From Streptomyces iakyrus (lineage in GTDB: Bacteria > Actinomycetota > Actinomycetes > Streptomycetales > Streptomycetaceae), in the NCBI RefSeq assembly GCF_000717055.1, contig NZ_JNXI01000004.1, forward strand, positions 186,001-250,000: a stretch of 64,000 nt of DNA, written 5' to 3'. A program made the position numbers and the translations under genes. Positions within the stretch are counted from its first letter, which is position 1; each line of letters starts with the position of its first letter. The notes beneath the pieces are model-generated. The model made no database searches. It saw only the letters and a program-made list of their open reading frames with translations, and was not told where the DNA came from. This document shows positions 8,571 through 16,085 of the stretch, piece by piece.

Positions 8571-9608
8571 GTGACCGACACAGCCCCGCGTCCCACCCTG
8601 GAGGCCGTGGCCGCCCGGGCCGGTGTCTCGCGGGCCACCGTGTCCCGCGTGGTCAACGGTGGCGACGGGGTGCGGGACATCCTGGTGGAGCGGGTCCGCA
8701 AGGCCGTGGACGAGCTCGGGTACGTACCCAACCAGGCCGCCCGCTCCCTGGTGACGCGGCGGCACGACGCGGTCGCGGTCGTCGTCGCCGAACCGGAGAC
8801 CCGGGTCTTCGCCGACCCGTTCTTCGCGCTCCAGCTGCGCGGCATCAGCAAGGAGCTCACCGCCCACGACAACCAGCTCGTGCTGCTCCTCACGGAGGGC
8901 CGGGACGACCACGCCCGGGTCGCCCGCTACCTCGCCGGCGGGCATGTCGACGGCGCCCTCGTCTTCTCCCTGCACCTCGACGACCCGCTGCCGGAGCTGA
9001 TCCAGCGGGCCGGTGTCCCGACCGTCTTCGGCGGCCGGCCCGGCTGGAGCGGCGACCGGCGCGAGGTGGTCTACGTCGACAGCGACAACCGCGGTGGCGC
9101 CCGCGACGCCGTCCGCCACCTGGCCGGCCTCGGCCGCACCCGCATCGCGCACATCACCGGCGCCCTCGACCAGACCTCCGCCGCGGACCGCCTCGACGGC
9201 TACCGGGACGTCATGGTGGACGCCGACCCGCGGCTGATCGCCGAGGCCGACTTCACCCCGGCCGGGGGCGAGCGGGCGATGCGCGAGCTGCTGGAGCGCT
9301 GCCCGGACGTGGACGCGGTGTTCGCCGCGAACGACCTCATGGCCTCGGGGGCACTGCGCGTCCTGCGTGAGTCGGGCCGCCGGGTCCCCGACGACGTGGC
9401 CGTGATCGGGTTCGATGACATGCGTCCCGTCGCCGAACAGACCGACCCGCCGCTCACGACGGTCCGTCAGGACATAGAGGAGATGGGCCGCCTGATGGCC
9501 CGCCTCCTGCTGCGCGGCCTCGACCGGGAAGCCCCCCGCGAGGGCGTCGGAGCGACGCCCTCCAGCGTGGTGCTGCCGACGACACTGGTACGGCGGGGGT
9601 CGGCGTAG
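8571..9608 (+). CDS. LacI/GalR-family transcriptional regulator
   Basis: The 345-residue protein starts at GTG 8571 behind GGTGAGGAGC. The N-terminal helix-turn-helix and hinge helix are clear (LEAVAARAGVSRATVSRVVN, then YVPNQAARSLVTRR). A periplasmic-binding-protein-like sensor domain follows, with the family landmarks VDGALVFSLHL, AVFAANDLMASGALRV and DVAVIGFDD. LacI regulators usually respond to sugars or nucleosides. A perfect LacI-type palindrome sits directly upstream. Its ligand and targets are not shown by the sequence; the adjacent sugar-oxidation and laccase genes are candidates but have no matching palindrome that I found. Confidence 0.92.
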   Translation: MTDTAPRPTLEAVAARAGVSRATVSRVVNGGDGVRDILVERVRKAVDELGYVPNQAARSLVTRRHDAVAVVVAEPETRVFADPFFALQLRGISKELTAHDNQLVLLLTEGRDDHARVARYLAGGHVDGALVFSLHLDDPLPELIQRAGVPTVFGGRPGWSGDRREVVYVDSDNRGGARDAVRHLAGLGRTRIAHITGALDQTSAADRLDGYRDVMVDADPRLIAEADFTPAGGERAMRELLERCPDVDAVFAANDLMASGALRVLRESGRRVPDDVAVIGFDDMRPVAEQTDPPLTTVRQDIEEMGRLMARLLLRGLDREAPREGVGATPSSVVLPTTLVRRGSA

Positions 9609-9614
9609 CCGGTC

Positions 9615-10400
9615 TCAGCTCTCCCGCGGGGCGCTGCGGATCACCGCGAAGCGGGCGCCGTACGGGTCGGCGAGTTTCGCCAGGCGGCCGACGGACGGGA
9701 GGTCCGTGGCGGGGAGGCGGACCGTGCCGCCCAGTTGCCCGGCCCTGGCGACGATGTCGTCCGGGTCGGCGACCTCGAAGTACGGCAGCCAGTATGCCTC
9801 CTCCTCGGCCGGGTCGTCGGCCAGCGGGACGACGCCGCCGAACATGGCGTCCTCGCCCTGCCCGGCGGGGCTGAACGTGGTGTACGTACCGCCGGCGAAG
9901 TCGGCCCCGAAGGTCTCCAGACCCAGTACGGAGTGGTAGAAGGCGGCCGCGGCCGGGACGTCCGCCGTGTACAGCTCGACCCAGCACAGCGAACCGGGCT
10001 CCTGGACCACCTCGAGGCCCTCGTTGCGGCCCGGCTGCCACAGGCCGAAGGTCACTCCCGCCTGGTCGGCGAGGATCGCCATCCGGCCCAGGTCCTGGAC
10101 GTCCATCGGCTGCACCGCCACCGAGCCGCGCGCCTGCTCGGCCGCACGCGCCGTGGCGTCCGCGTCCGGCGCCTGGAAGTACACCGTCCAGGACGGCGGG
10201 CCCTGCTCGGCGGTGGTCTGCATGCCCCCGGCGGCCGTCCTGCCGCCGAGCTGGAACAGCCCGTACCCTCCGACCTCCGGGCCGCCCGGCTGGAACCGCC
10301 AGTCGAACAGCCCGCCGTAGAAGGCGGCGGCGCCGTCGATGTCGGGGGTGCCGAGGTCGATCCAGTTCGGAGCGCCGGTGACATAACGGGTGGTGAGCAT
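9615..10400 (-). CDS. VOC-superfamily (glyoxalase-like) protein with two domains
   Basis: The start is ATG 10400 with GAGGAGGG five bases upstream, giving 261 residues; the longer frame to 10451 lacks a ribosome site. Two tandem vicinal-oxygen-chelate halves are visible, the first beginning PNWIDLGTPDIDGAAAFYGG and the second LCWVELYTADVPAAAAFYHS. This is the pattern of streptomycete proteins annotated as hydroxylases or glyoxalase/bleomycin-resistance-like proteins. The metal ligands are not obvious, so the catalytic role is open. It converges with lacI, leaving six bases between the stops. Confidence 0.85.
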   Translation of the reverse strand: MLTTRYVTGAPNWIDLGTPDIDGAAAFYGGLFDWRFQPGGPEVGGYGLFQLGGRTAAGGMQTTAEQGPPSWTVYFQAPDADATARAAEQARGSVAVQPMDVQDLGRMAILADQAGVTFGLWQPGRNEGLEVVQEPGSLCWVELYTADVPAAAAFYHSVLGLETFGADFAGGTYTTFSPAGQGEDAMFGGVVPLADDPAEEEAYWLPYFEVADPDDIVARAGQLGGTVRLPATDLPSVGRLAKLADPYGARFAVIRSAPRES

Positions 10401-10625
10401 CGTCGCCCTCCTCGCACAGGGGCCCGTCGTCCGCACTGCCGAGTCTTGCACCGCCGCGTGACATCCGCCGCCGGAAAGCGACCGCGGCGGGTTGAGCGGT
10501 GTTTCCGCGCGCCGCCGTGCGCCGGCCGGTCCGGAAGGCCACCATCGAAGCGGCCGGGGGCCTGGGAACGCGGTGTTGATCCCGCGTTGATCGAACGTTT
10601 TTCACCGCCCGCAACGCTTCCGGTC

Positions 10626-10871
10626 ATGCACATCGACACGATCACCTCGCCCGAACTCGAATGGCAGCAAGAGGCGTTGTGCGCGCAGACGGGGGCGGAC
10701 TTCTTCTTCCCCGAACCGGGCAGCTCGGTGCGGGAGGCGAAGCGGATCTGCGGTATGTGCCCGATCCGCGCGGCCTGCCTCGCGTACGCGCTGGACCACG
10801 ACGAGCGCTTCGGCGTCTGGGGCGGTCTCTCGGAGAAGGAGCGGCTGGAGCTGCGGCGGGTGTCGCGGTAG
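10626..10871 (+). CDS. WhiB-like (Wbl) iron-sulfur transcription factor
   Basis: The 81-residue protein has the four invariant cysteines of the Wbl family (C19, C42, C45 and C51, in CGMCPIRAAC) that ligate a 4Fe-4S cluster. The GVWGG turn follows, then a basic C-terminus KERLELRRVSR for DNA contact. Wbl proteins bind the primary sigma factor and control development, redox response or antibiotic resistance in actinomycetes. The start is ATG 10626. I do not assign a wbl letter. It stands alone between the divergent VOC gene and the convergent desaturase, with a hairpin separating it from the latter. Confidence 0.95.
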   Translation: MHIDTITSPELEWQQEALCAQTGADFFFPEPGSSVREAKRICGMCPIRAACLAYALDHDERFGVWGGLSEKERLELRRVSR

Positions 10872-10931
10872 CGGCCACGGGGGGCGGGGCCTCCCGGTTC
10901 CTCTCCCGACCGGTGCCGGTACGCACCAAGT

Positions 10932-10954
10932 CCCGGCCGCTCGTGGCGGCCGGG
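10932..10954. terminator. Hairpin terminator between convergent wbl and desaturase genes
   Basis: CCCGGCCGC and GCGGCCGGG form a perfect 9-bp stem with a five-base loop. There is no U tract, which is usual for Streptomyces. Its place between two convergent stops (10871 and 10982) suggests bidirectional termination. Confidence 0.65.
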
Positions 10955-10981
10955 GCCTCGTGGAGTGGGTGCGGGGCGGTG

Positions 10982-11959
10982 TCAGGCGCCGGCCCGGGCC
11001 GCCATGCGGGCCTTGCGGGCGGCCAGCTTCTCGTCGAACTTCGACGCCTCGGAGTCCAGACCGCCCATGAACAGACCGAGCTCCTCCTGCGCCTTGCGGC
11101 CCTCGGGGCCCAGGCCGTCGACCTCCATGATCTTCAGGAAGCGCAGCACCGGCTGGAGCACGTCGTCGTGGTGGATGCGCATGTTGTAGATCTCGCCGAT
11201 CGCCATCTGCGCCGCGGCCCGCTCGAAGCCGGGCATGCCGTGACCGGGCATCCGGAAGTTCACGATGACGTCGCGCACCGCCATCATGGTCAGGTCGGGC
11301 GCCAGCTCGAAGGCCGCCTTCAGCAGGTTCCGGTAGAAGACCATGTGCAGGTTCTCGTCGGTGGCGATGCGGGCCAGCATGCGGTCGCAGACCGGGTCCC
11401 CGGACTGGTGGCCGGTGTTGCGGTGCGAGACGCGGGTCGCGAGCTCCTGGAAGGCCACGTAGGCGACCGAGTGCAGCATCGAGTGCCGGTTGTCCGACTC
11501 GAAGCCCTCGCTCATGTGCGACATCCGGAACTCTTCCAGCTTGTCCGGGTCCACCGCGCGCGAGGTGAGCAGGTAGTCGCGCATCACGATGCCGTGTCGC
11601 CCCTCCTCGGCGGTCCAGCGGTGCACCCAGGTGCCCCAGGCGCCGTCGCGGCCGAACAGCGAGGCGATCTCGTGGTGGTAGCTGGGCAGGTTGTCCTCGG
11701 TGAGAAGGTTGACGACGAGCGCGATGCGGCCGATCTCGGTGACCTTGGACTGCTCCTTGCCCCAGGCCTCGCCGTCCTCGAAGACGCCGGGGAAATTGCG
11801 CCCGTCGCTCCACGGCACGTACTCGTGCGGCATCCAGTCCTTGGCGACCTTCAGATGCCGGTTGAGTTCCTTCTCGACCACTTCCTCCAGGGCGTACAGC
11901 AGCTGAGCGTCGGTCCAGGCGCCGGCCGGGCTGCCGAGGTGGGGAGTGGTGATCGTCAT
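10982..11959 (-). CDS. Acyl-ACP desaturase (ferritin-like di-iron)
   Basis: The start is ATG 11959 with GGAGAG just upstream, giving 325 residues. The four-helix di-iron motifs are present: AEEGRH (E119, H122) and DENLH (E202, H205), with further glutamates at E88 and E172. Soluble desaturases of this family insert a double bond into acyl-ACP; in actinomycetes they supply unsaturated membrane fatty acids, sometimes for specialised lipids. The 192-base upstream gap carries a strongly repeated operator-like sequence, so the gene is probably under a dedicated repressor, likely of the TetR type. No regulator gene is adjacent. Confidence 0.93.
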   Translation of the reverse strand: MTITTPHLGSPAGAWTDAQLLYALEEVVEKELNRHLKVAKDWMPHEYVPWSDGRNFPGVFEDGEAWGKEQSKVTEIGRIALVVNLLTEDNLPSYHHEIASLFGRDGAWGTWVHRWTAEEGRHGIVMRDYLLTSRAVDPDKLEEFRMSHMSEGFESDNRHSMLHSVAYVAFQELATRVSHRNTGHQSGDPVCDRMLARIATDENLHMVFYRNLLKAAFELAPDLTMMAVRDVIVNFRMPGHGMPGFERAAAQMAIGEIYNMRIHHDDVLQPVLRFLKIMEVDGLGPEGRKAQEELGLFMGGLDSEASKFDEKLAARKARMAARAGA

Positions 11960-12000
11960 GGACTCTCCAGGGGACAAACGTATGAGCGGTGTGCGATGAA

Positions 12001-12055
12001 CCTACGGCATCGTAGGCTACGTTTCCGTAGGTTACGAGGCCGTAGGTTAAGAGGG
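12001..12055. promoter_or_regulatory. Operator region: dyad plus three tandem 15-bp repeats upstream of the desaturase
   Basis: Three head-to-tail copies start at 12011 (CGTAGGCTACGTTTC), 12026 (CGTAGGTTACGAGGC) and 12041 (CGTAGGTTAAGAGGG), exactly 15 bp apart. A CCTACG arm at 12001 pairs with the first copy to make CCTACG-GCAT-CGTAGG. Each of the first two copies is itself a dyad (CGTAG/CTACG). This lies 42-96 bases upstream of the desaturase ATG, where a promoter is expected. Confidence 0.7.
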
Positions 12056-12151
12056 CTGTAAGGGCCGCTGATCAGCGGGGTCGCTCGTACGCGTGTCGAC
12101 TTGCCCGGACGCCGCAGGTCGAGGGACCGGAGGGGGAACGCGCCAGTCCGG

Positions 12152-12928
12152 TCAGACGTACAGCTCCCGCAGCCGCACCGAGAGGCACGTCACACATCCT
12201 TCGAGCTTCTCGAACTCGCTGATGTCCACGACGACCGGTTCGTACCCGAGGTCGGCGAACAGCTCGGCCGTCTTCGGCGCGCTCGCGGCCATCAGCAGCT
12301 TGTCCCCTCCGAGCAGGACGACGTGGGACCCCGCTTCCTCGGGGACGGGCAGGAAGCGCGCGAACAGCGAGGGCGTGTCCATTTTGGGGATGTGCCCGAT
12401 GACCGTACCGTCCGGCAGCGCCGTGACCGCCGACTTCAGGTGCAGCACCTTGCTCACCGGCGCGGAGACGACCCGCGCGCCGAGCGGCTCGAACGCGGCA
12501 CGCAACTGCTGGACGCCGGCGGCGTTGGTGCGGCCGCCCCGGCCCACGTAGACGGTGTCGCCGATCTTCAGGACGTCGCCGCCCTCCAGCGTGCCCGGGT
12601 CCCAGATCCAGTTCACCGAGCAGCCCAGACCGGCCACGGCCTCCTCGACCCCGGCGGTCTCCGCCCGCCGGGAGTCGGCGCCCGGGCGGGTGATCAGCGC
12701 GACGTTCCGGTACATCACGACCGTGTCCTCGACGAACACCGAGTCCGGGCAGTCGTCCGCCGGGTCCACCTCGATGGTCTCCCAGCCGTTGGTGCGCAGG
12801 GCCTCCACGTACGCCTCCCACTGCTCGACGGCGAGGCCGACGTCGACCTTCTCCCGTTCGATGTGGGTCACCAGCCCCTCGGCGAGGCGCGGGCTGGGGC
12901 GGCGGACGAGGGCCTTCTTGCTGGGCAC
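12152..12928 (-). CDS. Dimethylarginine dimethylaminohydrolase (DDAH)
   Basis: The 258-residue protein matches the DDAH/arginine-deiminase fold in length and motifs. H163 (VLHLKSAVTAL) and C245 (LEGCVTCLS) are the catalytic pair, and DSVFVEDTVV and TLEGGDVL carry substrate-binding acids. The family enzyme hydrolyses N-omega-methylated arginines to citrulline and methylamines. The start is GTG 12928 with GGAG eight bases upstream. It is not in an obvious operon. Bacterial DDAH roles include use of methylarginines as nitrogen source; here that is inference. Confidence 0.92.
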   Translation of the reverse strand: MPSKKALVRRPSPRLAEGLVTHIEREKVDVGLAVEQWEAYVEALRTNGWETIEVDPADDCPDSVFVEDTVVMYRNVALITRPGADSRRAETAGVEEAVAGLGCSVNWIWDPGTLEGGDVLKIGDTVYVGRGGRTNAAGVQQLRAAFEPLGARVVSAPVSKVLHLKSAVTALPDGTVIGHIPKMDTPSLFARFLPVPEEAGSHVVLLGGDKLLMAASAPKTAELFADLGYEPVVVDISEFEKLEGCVTCLSVRLRELYV

Positions 12929-13113
12929 GAGCGTGACTCCGTATCGGATGGACGTGTCTGGACCGCACCGACGGGGCCTCCGGGATCAACCGGAACCCAT
13001 CGGGCGTCGGCCGCCATCATGCAGGGCGAACGGAGGTGACGACAGCCCTGGGGCGGGGCCGGGGGGAGACGGACGGCCAGGGCCCGGAGCCGACACAGGT
13101 CTCTGGAGCCGTC

Positions 13114-13140
13114 GGGCAGGGGCAGGGGCAGGGGCAGGGG
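13114..13140 (+). repeat. GGGGCA hexamer tandem repeat, potential G-quadruplex
   Basis: Four uninterrupted G-runs of 3-4 bases are separated by CA dinucleotides, a textbook intramolecular quadruplex pattern on the plus strand. It lies 186 bases upstream of the DDAH start. Confidence 0.7.
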
Positions 13141-13280
13141 CTGACGCCGGGTCTCTGCCCGACCGTCGGCCGGGGCCCCGGCCGACACCGTGCCGGGGCG
13201 CACTCCCGCGGGGACACCGCTCGGCACGGGTGTGGCAGGGGGAGTGTCCACTCCGGGGCGCGGCCAAGCGTAGGTCGGGT

Positions 13281-13303
13281 GCCTTCGCCGACAGGCGAAA
13301 GGC
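13281..13303. terminator. Hairpin in the non-coding stretch
   Basis: GCCTTCGCC, GACA, GGCGAAAGGC forms a 9-bp stem with one bulged A. It may end transcription arriving from the decarboxylase gene, but it is about 270 bases beyond that stop, so the assignment is weak. Confidence 0.35.
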
Positions 13304-13570
13304 GCCGGTCGGCCACCGCACCGGCGCGGCGCCCCCGCGGCCGGTGGCGGACCGGGCGCTGCCGTCCGGACCCGGCAGTCCCCGGCGCGGGAGCCGCGCG
13401 TGGGAAGCGCCGGGGCAAGCCGTCCACCCGCCCCGGCTCCGGAGTGGCCCGGCGCGGTGGCTCACGGCCTGGCCGCCCGTCTGCCTGGCCGCCCCTCTGT
13501 CCGTCTGCCCGGCCGCCCGGCCGAACCGGCCCCGCGCGCCCGCCACACCCCCCGCGCGTCCCCCCTCAAC

Positions 13571-15949
13571 TCACCCCACCGATCCCGCACCCTCCCAACC
13601 CCGCCGCTGCGCCGGCGTCACCCCACCGGCGGCTCCCTGCTGCTCGTCCGGGCGCAGGCACTCGATCAGGTAGTCGCCCGTGTCGGGGTCGCGCGTGACC
13701 CCGTGGGTCTCGCTGCCGAAGCCTGGGAAGCGGCGGTCGAAAGACTCCAGGGCGCCGAGGTAGCGCAGGAGAGGGCCGTCAGCGTCCCCGGTGTTCTCGC
13801 CCGGCATGAGGACCGGGATGCCGGGCGGCGTCACCGTGACCATCGCCGCGGCTACCCGGCCGGGCGCGTCCGTCAGACGGATCCGTTCCGTGCCGCCGCG
13901 GATCAGGCGCTGGTAGCACAGCTGTGGCGGGGCGACGGGCTCGGGCAGCTGCTGGAAGGCGGTGTCGAGGAGTTCGACCAGGCGGGCCTCGCGCAGATGG
14001 TCGTGCATCTCCTGGCACAGGCCCCGCAGCGTCAGCCCGGCATAGCGCCGCGGGTGCTCCGCGACCAGCGCGGGCAGCACACGGTCGAGCGGGGCGTCAC
14101 CGTCGTAGAGGTCCTTGAAGTCCATGAGGGCGTCAAGCAGCGTGCCCCACTTGCCCTTCGTGATGCCCATGGAGAACAGCACCAGCGTGGTGTAGCTGTC
14201 GGTCTTCTCCACGACGATGCCGCGGGTCGTCAGATAGGCGGTGAGGACCCGGGCGGGGATGCCCTGCCCGGACATCGCCCCGGTGGCGTCGAGCCCCGGG
14301 CAGGTCAGGGTGACCTTGACCGGGTCGAGCATGCAGTAGCCGTCGGTCAGCCCGGGGAAGCCGTGCCAGTCCGCTCCGGGGGCCAGGTGCCAGCAGGACG
14401 GCTCGGTCCGCAGCAGATCCGCCGGGGCCTCGTCGAAGGGCAGTCGTGCCCCGCTCGCGGGGTCCGTCACCTCGTCCGGCTGCCACACCCCGAAGAACCA
14501 CGGCGGCCGGTCGCCCGCCGCCGCGATCCGCCGCCCGATCCGCACCATCTCCTGGCGGAACCGGACCGCCTCGGTCACCGCCTCGTCGATCAGCCACTGC
14601 CCCTGCGGGCCGTCCATCATCGCCGTGGCCACGTCCAGTGACGCGATCATCGGGTACAGCGGTGAGGTCGTGCCGTGCATCATCAGCGCCTCGTTGAACC
14701 GGTCGTGCTCCACCGGTGCCCGCGGCGCGGGCCTGACGTGCACCATGGCGCCCTGCGACAGCGCCGCCAGCAGCTTGTGGGTCGACTGGGTCGCGAAGAC
14801 CGTCGGCCGGTCGGGGCCGGGGAAGGCCTCCTCGTCCACCGACATGCCGTAGCGCCCGGCGTAGAGCGGATGGAAGCGGGCGTACGCGAACCACGCCTCG
14901 TCGAAGTGCAGCCGGGGCGTCCCGGCGGCGAACGCCCGGGCCGCCGCCACCGCGTCGTAACACAGCCCGTCGTACGTGGAGTTGGTGAACACCGCGTACT
15001 GGGCGCGGGACGACACGGCGTCCGCCGTCAGCGGGCTCGCCGCGATCCGCGCCGCCAGCGAATCCGCCGCGATCTCGGCCGGCGGCAGAGGGCCTGCGAG
15101 ACCGTAGCCGTTGCGGGTGGGGACCAGGTACACCGGTCGCGCGCCGGAGACGACCAGGCCGTGCAGGATGGATTTGTGGCAGTTGCGGTCCACCAGGGCG
15201 ATCTCGTCCCGGGTCACGCTGAAGTGGCCGACCAGGCGGTTGCACGTGGAGTCGCCGTGCAGGACGAAGTACGTGTGGTCGGAGCCGAAGACCCGCGCGG
15301 CGTTGCGCTCCGCCTCGCCGATCGGCCCGGTGTGCTCGAACAGCGAGCCGAGTTCCTCCACCGAGATCGACAGGTCGCTGCGCAGCAGCCGCTCCCCGAA
15401 GTACTCGTGGAACGCCCGGCCCACGGGAGACTTGAGGAAGGCGACGCCCCCGGAGTGCGCGGGCGTGTGCCACGAGTACTCGTGCGCGTCGTCGAAGCGC
15501 CGCAGCGCCTTGAAGAACGGCGGGAGCAGGGCGTCCTGGTAGGCGCGCGCGGCCGTGGTGATCCGCCCGGCGATGAACGCGGGCGTGTCCTCCAACGGCC
15601 ACACATAGCCCACCACCGCCTGCGACACCCACAGCGGCAGATCGCGCAGCCCTTCGTCCGCCATGACCAGGAAGACCGGCAGGCCCTGGAACCGGCGCCC
15701 GATCCGGCGCAGCACCGCCGCACCGCCCGGTCCGTCTCCGGCCCCCGGCGGAAGGTCCCAGGCGACCACCGCTGCGGCCAGCCCGGCCTCGGTCCTGAGC
15801 ACCGCCTCGGCATCGGCGACGCTCACCACCCGGCGCACCTGTAAGCCGCGCGCCCGGATCCCCTCGGCGATGCGCGTCACCTGCCCGGCGGTGGCGCCCC
15901 CGTCCTCCGGATGCTCCGCCACCGCCACCAGAACCGTGCCGTCGGCCAT
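13571..15949 (-). CDS. Orn/Lys/Arg decarboxylase (PLP, fold type I, with N-terminal wing domain)
   Basis: The 792-residue protein starts at ATG 15949 behind GAGGGGGA; the longer open frame to 16189 overlaps the neighbour without a ribosome site. The N-terminal 130 residues look like the response-regulator-like wing domain of inducible decarboxylases. The PLP core follows (HEYSWHTPAHSGGVAF, LHGDSTCNRLV, LHFDEAWFAYARF) with the cofactor lysine in TQSTHKLLAALSQG. The length and order fit lysine, ornithine or arginine decarboxylases that make diamines from basic amino acids; the exact substrate cannot be read. Codon 36 is TTA, so translation may need the bldA tRNA. It follows the UvrA-like gene after 136 bases. 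Confidence 0.9.
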   Translation of the reverse strand: MADGTVLVAVAEHPEDGGATAGQVTRIAEGIRARGLQVRRVVSVADAEAVLRTEAGLAAAVVAWDLPPGAGDGPGGAAVLRRIGRRFQGLPVFLVMADEGLRDLPLWVSQAVVGYVWPLEDTPAFIAGRITTAARAYQDALLPPFFKALRRFDDAHEYSWHTPAHSGGVAFLKSPVGRAFHEYFGERLLRSDLSISVEELGSLFEHTGPIGEAERNAARVFGSDHTYFVLHGDSTCNRLVGHFSVTRDEIALVDRNCHKSILHGLVVSGARPVYLVPTRNGYGLAGPLPPAEIAADSLAARIAASPLTADAVSSRAQYAVFTNSTYDGLCYDAVAAARAFAAGTPRLHFDEAWFAYARFHPLYAGRYGMSVDEEAFPGPDRPTVFATQSTHKLLAALSQGAMVHVRPAPRAPVEHDRFNEALMMHGTTSPLYPMIASLDVATAMMDGPQGQWLIDEAVTEAVRFRQEMVRIGRRIAAAGDRPPWFFGVWQPDEVTDPASGARLPFDEAPADLLRTEPSCWHLAPGADWHGFPGLTDGYCMLDPVKVTLTCPGLDATGAMSGQGIPARVLTAYLTTRGIVVEKTDSYTTLVLFSMGITKGKWGTLLDALMDFKDLYDGDAPLDRVLPALVAEHPRRYAGLTLRGLCQEMHDHLREARLVELLDTAFQQLPEPVAPPQLCYQRLIRGGTERIRLTDAPGRVAAAMVTVTPPGIPVLMPGENTGDADGPLLRYLGALESFDRRFPGFGSETHGVTRDPDTGDYLIECLRPDEQQGAAGGVTPAQRRGWEGAGSVG

Positions 15950-16085
15950 GCCGTCCCCCTCACCGGTGGCCCGCGCCACCCCGTCCAGTGTTCGCGAGCC
16001 CCGCACGCGTGATCGTCCGGCGGGGGCCAAACCACCCCATCGGCCCAACGGCCGGGCCGCGCCTTGACGCCGCAGCGCTCCCGGC

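Larger units (their letters stand above)
12929..13570. other. Long non-coding GC-rich stretch with G-run repeat
   Basis: About 640 bases lie between the DDAH start and the decarboxylase stop. The open frames here have arginine/proline/glycine-rich low-complexity translations and no ribosome sites, so I see no gene. The stretch holds a G-rich hexamer repeat (13114-13140), a hairpin (13281-13303) and presumably the DDAH promoter. Confidence 0.5.

Noticed and set aside
12986..13698. Several open frames in the 640-base gap before the decarboxylase end
   Set aside because: They have low-complexity Arg/Pro/Gly translations and no ribosome site, and overlap on both strands as expected of random GC-rich DNA.
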